Below, piece by piece: positions 35,377 to 44,981 of a stretch of DNA of 64,000 nt. Each line of letters opens with the position of its first letter. Position 1 is the stretch's first letter. The translations under genes and the position numbers were made by a program. This DNA is from Candidatus Helarchaeota archaeon (lineage in GTDB: Archaea > Asgardarchaeota > Lokiarchaeia > Helarchaeales > RDOG01). The stretch is from the NCBI GenBank assembly GCA_019058315.1, contig JAHPZH010000002.1:1339726-1403725 (forward strand), in the 5' to 3' direction. The notes below the pieces were generated by a model. The model did not search any database, had not been told where the DNA came from, and saw only the letters and a program-made list of their open reading frames with translations.

Positions 35377-35886
35377 CTATAATGATAAACAAGTAGGCGA
35401 TTCAGCAAGATTAAAACGAATATCTTCTTTAAAAGTTCTCAAGATAGCGTGAGAAACTATCTTTTGAATTCCCTCAATTTGTGCAATTCTTCTTGATAAT
35501 TTAGCTGCACTTTCTGCATCTACACATCTAGCCAAGCAAGCAAGTTGAAAATCGCCTGCAACCTGGTGAATATAGAGTAATTCGGGTACACAAGTTATAA
35601 GTTCTTTAGCAATTTTATTAATATCTGTTTTAGGATTTGTTTCTATAAAAAAACAAATCGGATAATTAAGGTTCAAAAAAGATGGATCAACAATTGTTGT
35701 ATACCCTATGATAATATTTTTACTCTCTAACTCCTTGATCCTTCTTCTGACTGTTGAAAAAGAAATATCTATATTCATTCTCTTTTTTAACAATCTAGCT
35801 ATTTCCCTTGGAGAATATCGCGAATCTTCTTGTAATAATTGAATAATTGCTGTATTCGTTTCATCCATCATTGAAAAATCTCTCAC
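35377..35886 (-). CDS. Lrp/AsnC-family transcriptional regulator
   Basis: A 169-residue regulator with an N-terminal winged helix (AIIQLLQEDSRYSPREIARLLKKR, FSTVRRRIKELESKNIIIGYT) and a C-terminal RAM-like ligand/oligomerisation domain (NYPICFFIETNPKTDINKIAKEL). The track starts at GTG 35886; the ATGs at 35871 and 35868 are plausible alternatives. It is the first gene of the leftward sulfur-trafficking operon and faces the rightward hdr operon across a 180-bp region with three evenly spaced GATAAA half-sites, so it probably controls both and itself. Confidence 0.87.
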   Translation of the reverse strand: MRDFSMMDETNTAIIQLLQEDSRYSPREIARLLKKRMNIDISFSTVRRRIKELESKNIIIGYTTIVDPSFLNLNYPICFFIETNPKTDINKIAKELITCVPELLYIHQVAGDFQLACLARCVDAESAAKLSRRIAQIEGIQKIVSHAILRTFKEDIRFNLAESPTCLSL

Positions 35887-35897
35887 TTTTTTTTATA

Positions 35898-35936
35898 GAT
35901 AAAGTTAACTTGATTTATCATTATTTTTTGATAAAT
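35898..35936. promoter_or_regulatory. Candidate Lrp operator: three GATAAA/TTTATC half-sites 16 bp apart
   Basis: GATAAA occurs at 35898-35903, its complement TTTATC at 35914-35919 and GATAAA again at 35930-35935, each start 16 bp after the last. The last two form a perfect inverted repeat, ATTTATCA-8 bp-TGATAAAT. The array lies immediately upstream of the Lrp gene and 60-90 bp upstream of the rightward promoter. Lrp-family regulators bind arrays of short half-sites, so this is a reasonable operator, though the DNA is AT-rich. Confidence 0.5.
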
Positions 35937-35998
35937 AGTTTTTCTTGGTACAAACAATGTTTTTTAACTATAAAAAGTATTTCATTTGAAACAAAACC

Positions 35999-36007
35999 TT
36001 ATAAATA
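35999..36007 (+). promoter_or_regulatory. TATA box of the rightward dsrE3A-hdr operon
   Basis: TTATAAATA, preceded by the A/C-rich GAAACAAAACC that could include a BRE, lies about 60 bp before the ATG of the DsrE3A-like gene. Transcription starting about 25 bp downstream would give a leader of roughly 35-40 nt. Confidence 0.55.
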
Positions 36008-36066
36008 AAAAATCGATTGATTCGATAGTAACATAATTTTGGATCAAAAAATTTAGTGGTGATAAA

Positions 36067-36495
36067 ATGTTAAAAAAAATGGCTTTCATTGTTGGTAGCA
36101 AATCTTTTGAAAAAATGATGATGCCCTTAATAATTTCACAAACAGCTGATGCAATGGATGTAGAGGTTGATATATTTTTTACATTCTGGGGATTACAATT
36201 ATTGAAGAAAGGAGCCGCTGACAAAGCAAAAGTAGAAGGTATGCCATTTCCTATGAAAGGGATGGCTGCTTGGATGTTTAAAAAGAAATTGAAAAAATTT
36301 GGAACTGACAATCCCAGTGAAGTAATAAAAGAACTTGCTAGTAACGGTAACATTCATCTATACGCATGTAATATGACTATGGAATTGATGGGCGTTAAAA
36401 AGGAAGATTTAATTCCTGAAGTCGAGAAAGTATTAGGAGCAGCTAAATTCTTGGAAATTTGTGAGGACGCAGATCAAGTTCTAGTCTTCGCATAA
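36067..36495 (+). CDS. DsrE3A-like sulfurtransferase/carrier (COG2210-type DsrE/F-like protein)
   Basis: A 142-residue protein of the DsrE/DsrF/DrsH-like family. It opens KKMAFIVGSKSFEKMMMPLIIS, has VEVDIFFTFWGLQLLKKG, and then HLYACNMTMELMGVKKEDL, where Cys101 matches the conserved active Cys of DsrE3A proteins (A-C-x-M-S-x-D/E-x-M-G). In sulfur oxidisers DsrE3A passes sulfane sulfur with TusA and rhodanese to sHdr. Here it is the first gene of the operon that continues into hdrC, hdrB, hdrA and tusA, 29 bp ahead of hdrC. Confidence 0.82.
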   Translation: MLKKMAFIVGSKSFEKMMMPLIISQTADAMDVEVDIFFTFWGLQLLKKGAADKAKVEGMPFPMKGMAAWMFKKKLKKFGTDNPSEVIKELASNGNIHLYACNMTMELMGVKKEDLIPEVEKVLGAAKFLEICEDADQVLVFA

Positions 36496-36523
36496 ACTTT
36501 TTTTATATTAGAGGTGTTAAATC

Positions 36524-37048
36524 GTGAGTCAAACAGATAACTCAAAAATAATTCAATCTGAAGAATTAGATCCAAATTTTAAATATGAGGTGGCTAAAGA
36601 ACATGGAGGAGAACAAATTAAATTTTGTTTTCAATGTGGAACATGTGCAGCAGGTTGTCCTATTCGCACAATAAATGGGGATTTTAATCCTCGCACCATA
36701 ATACGTAAAGTTCTATTAGGTATGAGAAAAGAAGTTTTGTCAGGGAAAGAAATTTGGATGTGTAGTAATTGTTATATCTGTTATGAAAGATGCCCCCAAA
36801 ACGTTAAATTTACTGATATTATTTTTGCACTCCGTAATATTGCGGCTAGGGAAGGTTATACTCACCCCTCATTTGTAAAACAAGCTGACCTTATTCGTAA
36901 TATGGGGAGATTATACGAAGTTACAGAGTTGGAATTAGATAAAAGAGAGGATTATAATCTACCTCCAATTAATCCAACCAATGATGATTTAGATAAAGTT
37001 TTTGAAAAAACCAAAATTGAGGATAAATTAAAGAAAAGTAGGGATTGA
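36524..37048 (+). CDS. hdrC: Heterodisulfide reductase subunit C (HdrC1)
   Basis: HdrC is the dicluster ferredoxin-like subunit linking HdrA to HdrB. The 174-residue protein starts at GTG (SQTDNSKI) after GAGGTGTTAAATC. It carries two [4Fe-4S] motifs, CFQCGTCAAGCPIR and CSNCYICYERCPQNV, separated by the usual helical RTIIRKVLLGMRKEVL, and a C-terminal linker with DLPPINPT. It is 1 bp from hdrB1. A paralogous hdrC2-hdrB2 pair closes the gene cluster at 54.4-55.9 kb. Confidence 0.9.
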   Translation: MSQTDNSKIIQSEELDPNFKYEVAKEHGGEQIKFCFQCGTCAAGCPIRTINGDFNPRTIIRKVLLGMRKEVLSGKEIWMCSNCYICYERCPQNVKFTDIIFALRNIAAREGYTHPSFVKQADLIRNMGRLYEVTELELDKREDYNLPPINPTNDDLDKVFEKTKIEDKLKKSRD

Positions 37049-37049
37049 A

Positions 37050-37943
37050 ATGAAGAAATATTCAATATTTATTGGTTGTACTATTCCTGTAAGAGCAATG
37101 AATTATGAAATCTCTTCTAGAAAAATATTAGAACATTTAAAAGTTCCAATTCAGGAAATCGAAGAATTTACTTGTTGTGGTTATCCTGTCGAATCGGTTG
37201 ATGAAATTAGTGCTTTAACTGCTTCCGCTAAAAATTTAGCACTTGCAGAAAAATATGATACTACAATAATAACTTTATGTAGTGCTTGTACAGGAACATT
37301 AACTAAAGCAAAGACAATCCTTGATGAAAATGAAGAATTGAGAAAAAAAGTAAATGAGAATCTTGAAGTTTTAGGATTAAAATATACTAAAAAGGCTGAA
37401 ATTAAACATATTGGTAAATTTATACTCGAAGATATTGGTCCAGAAAAATTAAAAGAATTAGTAGTTACTCCATTAACTGATTTAAGAATCGCTCCTCATT
37501 ATGGTTGTCATTTTAATAAACCATCAAATATTTTTAACAATTTTGACGATACAGAATATCCTACTTCTCTGAAAATAATAATAGAGGCTCTTGGAGCCAC
37601 TTATGTTGAATATGAAAATTTAATGCAATGTTGTGGTGGAGCTGTATTAGGAGTTGATGAGAGTCTTTCATTAACTCTAGCAAGAAATAAACTACAACAT
37701 ATTAAAGATGCTGAAGCTGATGCAATCACCTTAATTTGTCCTTTTTGTTACCTAATGTATGATGTTAATCAAAAAAGAATAGAAAAAGATAGTGAAGAGA
37801 AATTTAAAATTCCCGTCTTATTTTTACCACAATTAATTGGATTAGCATTTGGAATTGATCCCAAAGAATTGGGATTAAAATTGAATCGAGTAAAGCCCAA
37901 GGAAATTCTAGCAAAGATAGAAATGTTAAGTGGAGGTAAATAA
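37050..37943 (+). CDS. hdrB: Heterodisulfide reductase subunit B (HdrB1)
   Basis: A 297-residue protein with two complete cysteine-rich CCG domains. Domain 1 has GCT at residues 9-11, FTCCGYP at ~42 and CSAC at ~83; domain 2 has HYGCH, LMQCCGG and LICPFCY. In methanogen HdrB each CCG motif binds a non-cubane [4Fe-4S] cluster that cleaves CoM-S-S-CoB. No mcr is seen here, so the disulfide or sulfur substrate is probably different; lipoyl-bound sulfur on LbpA is a candidate given the neighbours. Confidence 0.9.
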   Translation: MKKYSIFIGCTIPVRAMNYEISSRKILEHLKVPIQEIEEFTCCGYPVESVDEISALTASAKNLALAEKYDTTIITLCSACTGTLTKAKTILDENEELRKKVNENLEVLGLKYTKKAEIKHIGKFILEDIGPEKLKELVVTPLTDLRIAPHYGCHFNKPSNIFNNFDDTEYPTSLKIIIEALGATYVEYENLMQCCGGAVLGVDESLSLTLARNKLQHIKDAEADAITLICPFCYLMYDVNQKRIEKDSEEKFKIPVLFLPQLIGLAFGIDPKELGLKLNRVKPKEILAKIEMLSGGK

Positions 37944-37944
37944 T

Positions 37945-40900
37945 TTGAAAGATTTAGTTGGTGCTGTATTAGTTGTAGGAGGCGGTATAGCCGGAATTCA
38001 ATCATCATTGGACCTAGCCGATTCTGGATTTAAAGTATATCTGGCAGAATCATTACCAAGTATTGGAGGTAAAATGGCCCAATTAGATAAAACGTTTCCC
38101 ACTAATGATTGTAGCATGTGTATCTTGGCCCCTAAAATGGTAGCTTGTTCTAGGCATCCTAATATTGAAATTATGACTTATTCTGATATAGTTGATTTCA
38201 AGGGTGAACCTGGAAATTTTAGTGTAACCGTCAATAAGAGGGCAAGGTTTATTGATGAGTCAAAATGTATTGGCTGTGGAACATGTGCAGAAAAATGTCC
38301 TGTGAGAAAAAAGGTTTTTAATAAATTTAATGAAAATTTGGAATATAGAAGAGCAGCATACAGATTATTTCCTCAAGCAATACCTTCTACCTTTTTAATA
38401 GATAAAAATAATTGTATTTTTTTCAAAACGGGGAAATGTAAAGCATGTGAAAAATTCTGTCCTGCAGATGCAGTCGATTTTGAGCAGAAAGATGAATTAA
38501 TTACTTTAAATGTTGGATCTGTAATTATTTCTTCTGGTATGGGAGTATTTAACCCTTCAAAATTATCTAATTTTGGATATGGAATTGTTCCAGATGTCGT
38601 TACAAGCATAGAATTTGAAAGAATTTTAAGCGCTTCTGGACCTTATGGAGGACATATTTTACGACCTTCGGATAAAGTACCGCCTAAAAAGATAGCCTTC
38701 ATTCAGTGTGTTGGCTCACGAGATAGATCTATTAACAGAAATTTCTGTTCAGCAGCCTGTTGTATGTATGCGATTAAAGAAGCAATAATTGCTAAAGAAC
38801 ATGAACCCGATTTAGATATAACTATATATTACATGGATATAAGAGCATTTGGTAAAGATTTCGAAAAATATTATGAAAATGCTAAAAATATTGGAATAAA
38901 GTTTATAAGATCCCGCCCTACATCTGCTCAGAAACATGGAAACCAAATTAAAATAATATATGAGGATGATACAGAAGAACTTAAAGATGATTTATTTGAT
39001 TTAGTAGTCTTATCAGTAGGGTTTCAACATAATGAAAAAATACAAGAAATTGATAATATATTTAATTTACAAACAAATGAGTTTGGTTTTACAAAGACTG
39101 ATTCATTTAATCAAATGAAAACAAATACTAAAGGCGTATTCGCTTGTGGAATTAACTCAGGACCTAAAGACATTCCAGAAACTGTAACCCAAGCTTCCGC
39201 CGCTGCTGGTTGTGCAAGTGCTCTTTTAGCACCAACGAGAGGCAAATTAGTTAAACCTAAAGAATTACCTGAAGAAATTGATGTAAGAGGGCAACCTCCT
39301 CGAATAGGCGTCTTTATTTGTCACTGTGGAATTAATATCGGCAGTGTTGTAGACGTACCAAATGTTGTGGAATATGCAAAGACTCTACCAAATGTAGTCA
39401 TTGCTGATGAGAGCCTTTATACTTGCTCCGCAGATTCACAAAATTCAATTAAAGAGAAAATCAAAGAGTATAATCTAAATCGTGTTGTCATTGCTAGCTG
39501 CACGCCCCGTACTCATGAGCCACTGTTCCAAGAGACTATAAGAGAAGCGGGTTTAAATCGACACCTATTTGAAATGTGTAACATCCGGGAGCAAGATTCA
39601 TGGGTGCATATGAAGGAGCCAGAAAAAGCGACTCAGAAAGCAAAGGAATTAGTCCGAATGGCTACCTTAAAAGCAAATAAGATTGAACAATTACAAAAAA
39701 TCTCTCTTGATATTGTTAAAAAAGTCCTTGTAATCGGGGGAGGTATTGCCGGAATCACTGCAGCATTAGAAGCCGAAAAACAAGGATACCCAGTTTATTT
39801 GATTGAAAAAAAGGAAAAATTGGGTGGTTTACTTAATCAAATTCATATATTGCTAGATGATGAAGACCCTCAGAAATATCTAGCAGATAGAGTCGAAGAA
39901 TTAAACTCTAGCAAAAATATACAAGTTTTTCTAAATTCAGAATTAATTGAACTAGGAGGATTTGTAGGAAATTTCAAAGCTAAAATAAAAACAGGAGATA
40001 AAATTGAAGAATTAGATGCAGGAGCAGTTATTATCGCTACTGGAGGCGAACTATATAAGCCTATTGAATATTTCTATGGAAAAGATGAGCGTATAGTTAC
40101 TGGTCTAGAATTTGAAAAACTTATGTATGATAATCAAATAAAAGGGAAAACTTTCTGTTTTATTCAATGCGTAGGTTCACGAAATGACCAAAATCCTTAT
40201 TGTAATAGGATTTGTTGCTCGGAGGCAGTGAAAAATGCTATAAAAATTAAAGAAAAGATACCTGATTCAAACGTATTCATCCTTTACCGAGACTTACGTG
40301 TATATGGTTTAAATGAAAAATATTATGGAAAAGCAAGAGATATGGGTGTTTTTTTCATAAATTACGAACAAGAAAATCCTCCTGAAGCTAAACTTGAAAA
40401 TGGAGTATTAACTGTCGAAGTGTATGATAAAATATTGAAGAAATATATCAATATTAAACCCGATAATCTGATCTTGAGCGTTGGTATTGATCAGAGAACG
40501 AATTCTAAACCAAATTTTGCAGAACTTTCACAAAAATTGAAGGTTCCTTTAAATAAAGAAGGATTTTTCTTGGAAGCACATATGAAACTAAGACCGGTGG
40601 ATTTTGCAACAGATGGAATTTTTCTGTGTGGAACGGCCCATTGGCCAAAGCTGATACCTGAAACAATTTCACAAGCTATTGCTGCAGTGTCTAGAGCAAG
40701 TACAATCTTAAGTAAGGATTCAATCGAAACAGAAGGTATAGTTGCAAGAGTAAATCCTGTTCGATGCACGGCTTGTGGACTTTGTGTTGAAAATTGTCCT
40801 TATAATGCAATTGAATTACAAGAAGTAAGAGGAAAAAAGATCGCTGTTGTTAATGAAGCTCTTTGTAAGGGTTGTGGAACTTGCTCCGCAAATTGCAGAT

Positions 40901-40974
40901 GTTCTGCGGTTGATCTACTCGGTTTTACGGACGAACAAATATCATTAATTATAAATTCACGAGCTATAGCTTGA
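37945..40974 (+). CDS. hdrA: Giant HdrA (duplicated FAD modules plus C-terminal ferredoxin), HdrA1
   Basis: The start is TTG 37945 after GGAGGTAA (the track uses GTG 37930), giving about 1009 residues. Module 1: FAD motif VLVVGGGIAGIQSSLDL, the Cys segment NDCSMCILAPKMVACSRHP, an inserted ferredoxin (CIGCGTCAEKCP and CKACEKFCP) and IQCVGSRDRSINRNFC. Module 2: HdrA N-domain motif RIGVFICHCG, a CTPRTHEP block, a second FAD motif VLVIGGGIAGITAALEAE and IQCVGSRNDQNPYC. C-terminal ferredoxin: CTACGLCVENCP and CKGCGTCSANCRC. Canonical HdrA is about 650 residues with one FAD. It overlaps no gene and directly follows hdrB1, so it is the partner of HdrC1B1. MvhD is absent here. Confidence 0.88.
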   Translation: MKDLVGAVLVVGGGIAGIQSSLDLADSGFKVYLAESLPSIGGKMAQLDKTFPTNDCSMCILAPKMVACSRHPNIEIMTYSDIVDFKGEPGNFSVTVNKRARFIDESKCIGCGTCAEKCPVRKKVFNKFNENLEYRRAAYRLFPQAIPSTFLIDKNNCIFFKTGKCKACEKFCPADAVDFEQKDELITLNVGSVIISSGMGVFNPSKLSNFGYGIVPDVVTSIEFERILSASGPYGGHILRPSDKVPPKKIAFIQCVGSRDRSINRNFCSAACCMYAIKEAIIAKEHEPDLDITIYYMDIRAFGKDFEKYYENAKNIGIKFIRSRPTSAQKHGNQIKIIYEDDTEELKDDLFDLVVLSVGFQHNEKIQEIDNIFNLQTNEFGFTKTDSFNQMKTNTKGVFACGINSGPKDIPETVTQASAAAGCASALLAPTRGKLVKPKELPEEIDVRGQPPRIGVFICHCGINIGSVVDVPNVVEYAKTLPNVVIADESLYTCSADSQNSIKEKIKEYNLNRVVIASCTPRTHEPLFQETIREAGLNRHLFEMCNIREQDSWVHMKEPEKATQKAKELVRMATLKANKIEQLQKISLDIVKKVLVIGGGIAGITAALEAEKQGYPVYLIEKKEKLGGLLNQIHILLDDEDPQKYLADRVEELNSSKNIQVFLNSELIELGGFVGNFKAKIKTGDKIEELDAGAVIIATGGELYKPIEYFYGKDERIVTGLEFEKLMYDNQIKGKTFCFIQCVGSRNDQNPYCNRICCSEAVKNAIKIKEKIPDSNVFILYRDLRVYGLNEKYYGKARDMGVFFINYEQENPPEAKLENGVLTVEVYDKILKKYINIKPDNLILSVGIDQRTNSKPNFAELSQKLKVPLNKEGFFLEAHMKLRPVDFATDGIFLCGTAHWPKLIPETISQAIAAVSRASTILSKDSIETEGIVARVNPVRCTACGLCVENCPYNAIELQEVRGKKIAVVNEALCKGCGTCSANCRCSAVDLLGFTDEQISLIINSRAIA

Positions 40975-41062
40975 TATGATTTATTAAAATGTATTAAAAT
41001 GAATAATAATATTAAAAATTTCATGGGTTTTATCCCAGATTTAAAATATGAGGTGATTTTAA

Positions 41063-41293
41063 ATGGTTGAAAAAGATGAAACATTAGATTGTTTAGGGCT
41101 ATTATGTCCGGCACCTATAGTTAAATTATCTAAAAAAGTTAAAAAAATGGAATCTGGAAAAATATTAGAACTTATCGCAGATGATGAGGGTGCTCTAGAA
41201 GACGTACCTGCCTGGTGCCGAAAAACAGGAAATGAACTAGTGGAAAGTAAAACTGAAAATGGTGTCTATAAGTTCTATGTCAAAAAAACATAA
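41063..41293 (+). CDS. tusA: TusA sulfur carrier protein
   Basis: A 76-residue protein with the TusA signature LDCLGLLCPAPIVKLSKKVK, where Cys15 of the CPxP motif carries sulfur as a persulfide, and the usual C-terminal strands (LELIADDEGALEDVPAWCRKTG). TusA shuttles sulfur to TusBCD, DsrE and Hdr-like complexes. It starts at ATG after GAGGTGATTTTAA, 88 bp past hdrA1, and is followed by a T-rich stretch that may end the first transcript before the next hdrA. Confidence 0.93.
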   Translation: MVEKDETLDCLGLLCPAPIVKLSKKVKKMESGKILELIADDEGALEDVPAWCRKTGNELVESKTENGVYKFYVKKT

Positions 41294-41314
41294 TTTCCTT
41301 TTTTTTATTTTTTT
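41294..41314 (+). terminator. Poly-T terminator after tusA
   Basis: A T-rich run (TTTCCTTTTTTTTATTTTTTT) starts directly after the tusA stop. A 250-bp gap without a gene follows before the next hdrA, so termination and a fresh promoter are plausible here. Confidence 0.4.
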
Positions 41315-41543
41315 ATGTCAATAAATTAGATGCCTTCTTAGAGTTTTACAAAGACATTTCCAATAATTTAATCATTTTTTGAAATTAATTTTTTTAAATA
41401 TATTCTAAAATTAGAGCTAATTATTATTAATTTTCTATATTTCTACTAATGAAAATTAAATAATCAAATAATAATTAAAGATAGTTTACTTTGTTAATTC
41501 AAGAAAATTTTATTAGATTCTTATTTTCAAAAAGTGGCTATCT

Positions 41544-44500
41544 TTGGCGAATAATATTCTTGTGCTAGGTGGTGGAATAAGCGGAATACAAGCTTCACTC
41601 GACCTAGCTGAAATGGGGCTGCGCGTTTTCTTAGTTGAATCTTCTCCAAGTATTGGAGGTAGAATGGCTCAGCTAGACAAGACATTTCCGACCAATGACT
41701 GCTCTATATGCATTCTTGCGCCAAAAATGGTCGAATGTGCACGCCATCCAAATATAACCATCTTATCCTATAGTGAGCTTAAAGAAGTTAATAAAAAAAA
41801 TGATGTTTTTACAGTTAAAATATTAAAGAAGCCACGTTATGTTGATGAAATTAAATGTACTGGTTGTAGAGACTGTTTCACTGTATGCCCCATAGAAGTA
41901 CCAAATGAATTTGACCAAAATCTTAGAAATAGAAATGCAATTTATATTCCTTTTCCACAAGCAGTCCCTAACATCGCCACAATTGACAAAGAAAATTGTA
42001 TTAATTGTGAGGCATGTTCAAAAAAATGTAAAACTGATGCCATTAATTATGATCAAAAACCTGAATTGATTGAACTAGAGGTTCAATCCATAATTGTTTC
42101 TATTGGCTTTGATTTATTTGATCCGAGTAAAATTTTACAATATGGTTATAAAAAATTTAAAAATGTTCTAACTTCTCTTGAATTTGAACGATTATTAAGT
42201 GCTTCTGGACCAACTCAAGGTGAAATATTAAAACTTTCAGATGGAAAATCACCTAAACACATTACTTTTATTCAATGTGTAGGTTCAAGAAGCACTAAAT
42301 ACCAACCTTATTGTTCGAAAATATGTTGTGTCTATACAACGAAAGAATCCATTGTAGCCAAGGAACATAATCCAAACATTCAGATTTCCATTTTATATAA
42401 TGATTTACGTGCATTAGGGAAGGGTTTCCGGGAATTTATTAATCGTGGAGAAATAGAATACGGTATAAATTATATTAAAGCACTTCCTGGGGAAATTTCA
42501 GAGGATCCTATAACTAAAAAATTATACGTGTCTTATGAAAACATGGATACGGGAGAATTTGAGATTCTAGAAACTGATATTGTTGTATTAGCTCCCGCAA
42601 TGGTTCCAAAAAAAGATATTGAGCAAATATCTAATATTTTAGGTATTAAACTTGATAAATATGGGTTTTTTAAATGTGAACCATATTCTCCATTAGTTAC
42701 AGATATTCCAGGTATCTATGTGACTGGGACCTGTTCTGGTCCTAAGGATATTCCGGAATCTGTAGGAGAAGGAAGTGGTGGGGCAGCAAGTGCTTTAGTT
42801 CCAAATGAACAAGAACATCAACCAATCCCTGAAAAACAACCAAAGCTGGAAAATACCTCACCAGCCCAACCAAGGATAGGTGTATTTATCTGTCATTGTG
42901 GAGTAAATATCGGTGGAATTGTTGATATAAAAGAAGTGGCGGATTATATCAGATCTTTAAATAATGTCGTTTTTGTTGCTGAAAACTTATATACTTGCTC
43001 AGAAGATACTCAAAAAATAATTAAAGATAAGATTAAGGAATTAAATCTTAATAGAGTGATTGTTGCTTCTTGTACCCCAAGCACCCATGAACCTTTATTT
43101 AGAAAAACTTGTGAAGAAGCTGGACTAAACCCATACTTATTTGATCTAGCAAATATTCGTGAGCAAAATTCATGGGTTCATCAAAGAGAACCAGAAAAGG
43201 CAACTGAAAAGGCCAAAGATATAATTCGAATGTATGTTAAACGATCACAATATTCTAGTCCTTTAACTAAAATTAAAACAGAAGTCACTTCATCGGCATT
43301 GGTAATTGGGGGTGGGATTTCAGGCTTAATTGCTTCAAAAACCATTGCTAATAAAGGATTTAAAGTATTTTTAATTGAAAAAGAGGATAAATTGGGAGGT
43401 TTAATAAAAGATCTTTATAAATTATATCCAAATGAGAAAAATCCTGAAGATATATTAAACCCTATTATATCTGATGTGATAAAAAATAAAAATATAGAGG
43501 TTTTAACGTCTACTCGAATTGAAAATATAACAGGATCAATTGGTAATTTTGAAATTTTAGCGTTTAAAAATAATAAAGAATTCAATTTCAATGTAGGTAC
43601 AATTATCGTTGCGATTGGTGCAAATGAATCAAAACCAGATGGATTGTATGGTTACAAAAAAAATGCTAACGTTTATACACAGTCTGAATTTGAACAAATT
43701 CTAAGTTCAAATAAAGTAAAAAATGATGAAAAAATTGTTATGATTCTTTGTGCTGGAGTTGGGAAAGGAGAGAAAATTGCATATTGTTCCTCCATCTGCT
43801 GCATGGAAGCATTTAAAAATGCCTTAATTCTAAAAAAACAAGCTCCTAATTCAGAAATCATTATTTTATATAAGGATATTTGTGTATTTGGAGATGGTGA
43901 AGAAGTATATAGAACAGTTAGGGAAGAAGGTATTCAATTTATAAAATATAATGCGAAAGAGGATATAAAAATTCTCGAATCTAAAGGAATTAAGATAAAT
44001 ATTTCAGTTTTTAATAGTTTTCTGAATAAAGATGTAAAAATTGTAGCGGATCGAATTGTTTTATCTACTCCAATGATACCAGCAACAGATACTGAAGATT
44101 TATCAAAATTACTGAGAGTACCTTTAGCTTACAATGGATTCTTTTTAGAGGCACATGTAAAACATAGACCACTCGATTTTACAAATGATGGAATTTATCT
44201 TTGTGGATCTTGTCAAAGTCCAAAATCTATCTCCGAATGTATCGCACAAGCTAAAGGAGCAGCAGCTAGAGCTCTAATACCTTTAATTAAGGGCGAGGTT
44301 GAAAGTGAAGCAATAATATCAGAGGTGAATCCCGAAATTTGTGTGGGTTGTGAAATTTGTGAATTACATTGTCCTTATGGTGCAATTACTGTCCAAAAAG
44401 ATGAAAATGAAGATCTTAAAGCTCAAGTTAATCCAAGTTTATGTAAAGGCTGCGGAATTTGTGCAGCAAGCTGTCCTGTAGATGCAATAACAATGAAAAA

Positions 44501-44981
44501 TTTCACAAATGAGCAAATTCTCTCTATGGTTCAAACTGCAAAACAAGATTCTTCATTAAAAGATGAGACTATAATCATAGCTTTTTTATGTAATTGGTGT
44601 TCTTATCAAGGAGCTGATAATGCGGGAGTAAGTAGATTTCAATATCCAACATCAATAAGACCTATTAGGGTAATGTGCACGGGAAGAATAAGTATAAGCC
44701 ATATTTTAAATGCTTTTAAAGCAGGTGCTGATGGTGTACTTATCGCAGGCTGCCATCCGGGAGATTGCCATTATGTGGACGGTAATTTAAGTGCAGAGAG
44801 AAAAGTAAACTTAGCGAAACAGTTATTAAATAAAATAGGAATTAACGAGCGAAGACTTCGCCTAGAATGGATATCTGCAAGTGAAGGTAAAAAATATGCA
44901 TCTGTTGTAAAAGACTTTCTTAACGAGTTAGAAGAATTAAAGACCAAAAAGGAAATGGTTGTGAGGGTTAAAGACTATTGA
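41544..44981 (+). CDS. hdrA: Giant HdrA-HdrA-MvhD fusion (HdrA2)
   Basis: A 1145-residue fusion. It starts at TTG 41544 (LANNILVLGGGISGIQ). Module 1 has NDCSICILAPKMVECARHP, an inserted ferredoxin (CTGCRDCFTVCP, CINCEACSKKC) and FIQCVGSRSTKYQPYC. Module 2 has RIGVFICHCGVNI, CTPSTHEP, a second FAD motif (LVIGGGISGLIAS), a C-terminal ferredoxin (CVGCEICELHCP, CKGCGICAASCP), then an MvhD domain with CNWCSYQGAD, VMCTGRISISH and GCHPGDCHYV. MvhD is the [2Fe-2S] adaptor that takes electrons from hydrogenase or formate dehydrogenase. A flavin-based electron-bifurcating or confurcating unit is inferred. It overlaps the next gene by 4 bp. Confidence 0.88.
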   Translation: MANNILVLGGGISGIQASLDLAEMGLRVFLVESSPSIGGRMAQLDKTFPTNDCSICILAPKMVECARHPNITILSYSELKEVNKKNDVFTVKILKKPRYVDEIKCTGCRDCFTVCPIEVPNEFDQNLRNRNAIYIPFPQAVPNIATIDKENCINCEACSKKCKTDAINYDQKPELIELEVQSIIVSIGFDLFDPSKILQYGYKKFKNVLTSLEFERLLSASGPTQGEILKLSDGKSPKHITFIQCVGSRSTKYQPYCSKICCVYTTKESIVAKEHNPNIQISILYNDLRALGKGFREFINRGEIEYGINYIKALPGEISEDPITKKLYVSYENMDTGEFEILETDIVVLAPAMVPKKDIEQISNILGIKLDKYGFFKCEPYSPLVTDIPGIYVTGTCSGPKDIPESVGEGSGGAASALVPNEQEHQPIPEKQPKLENTSPAQPRIGVFICHCGVNIGGIVDIKEVADYIRSLNNVVFVAENLYTCSEDTQKIIKDKIKELNLNRVIVASCTPSTHEPLFRKTCEEAGLNPYLFDLANIREQNSWVHQREPEKATEKAKDIIRMYVKRSQYSSPLTKIKTEVTSSALVIGGGISGLIASKTIANKGFKVFLIEKEDKLGGLIKDLYKLYPNEKNPEDILNPIISDVIKNKNIEVLTSTRIENITGSIGNFEILAFKNNKEFNFNVGTIIVAIGANESKPDGLYGYKKNANVYTQSEFEQILSSNKVKNDEKIVMILCAGVGKGEKIAYCSSICCMEAFKNALILKKQAPNSEIIILYKDICVFGDGEEVYRTVREEGIQFIKYNAKEDIKILESKGIKINISVFNSFLNKDVKIVADRIVLSTPMIPATDTEDLSKLLRVPLAYNGFFLEAHVKHRPLDFTNDGIYLCGSCQSPKSISECIAQAKGAAARALIPLIKGEVESEAIISEVNPEICVGCEICELHCPYGAITVQKDENEDLKAQVNPSLCKGCGICAASCPVDAITMKNFTNEQILSMVQTAKQDSSLKDETIIIAFLCNWCSYQGADNAGVSRFQYPTSIRPIRVMCTGRISISHILNAFKAGADGVLIAGCHPGDCHYVDGNLSAERKVNLAKQLLNKIGINERRLRLEWISASEGKKYASVVKDFLNELEELKTKKEMVVRVKDY

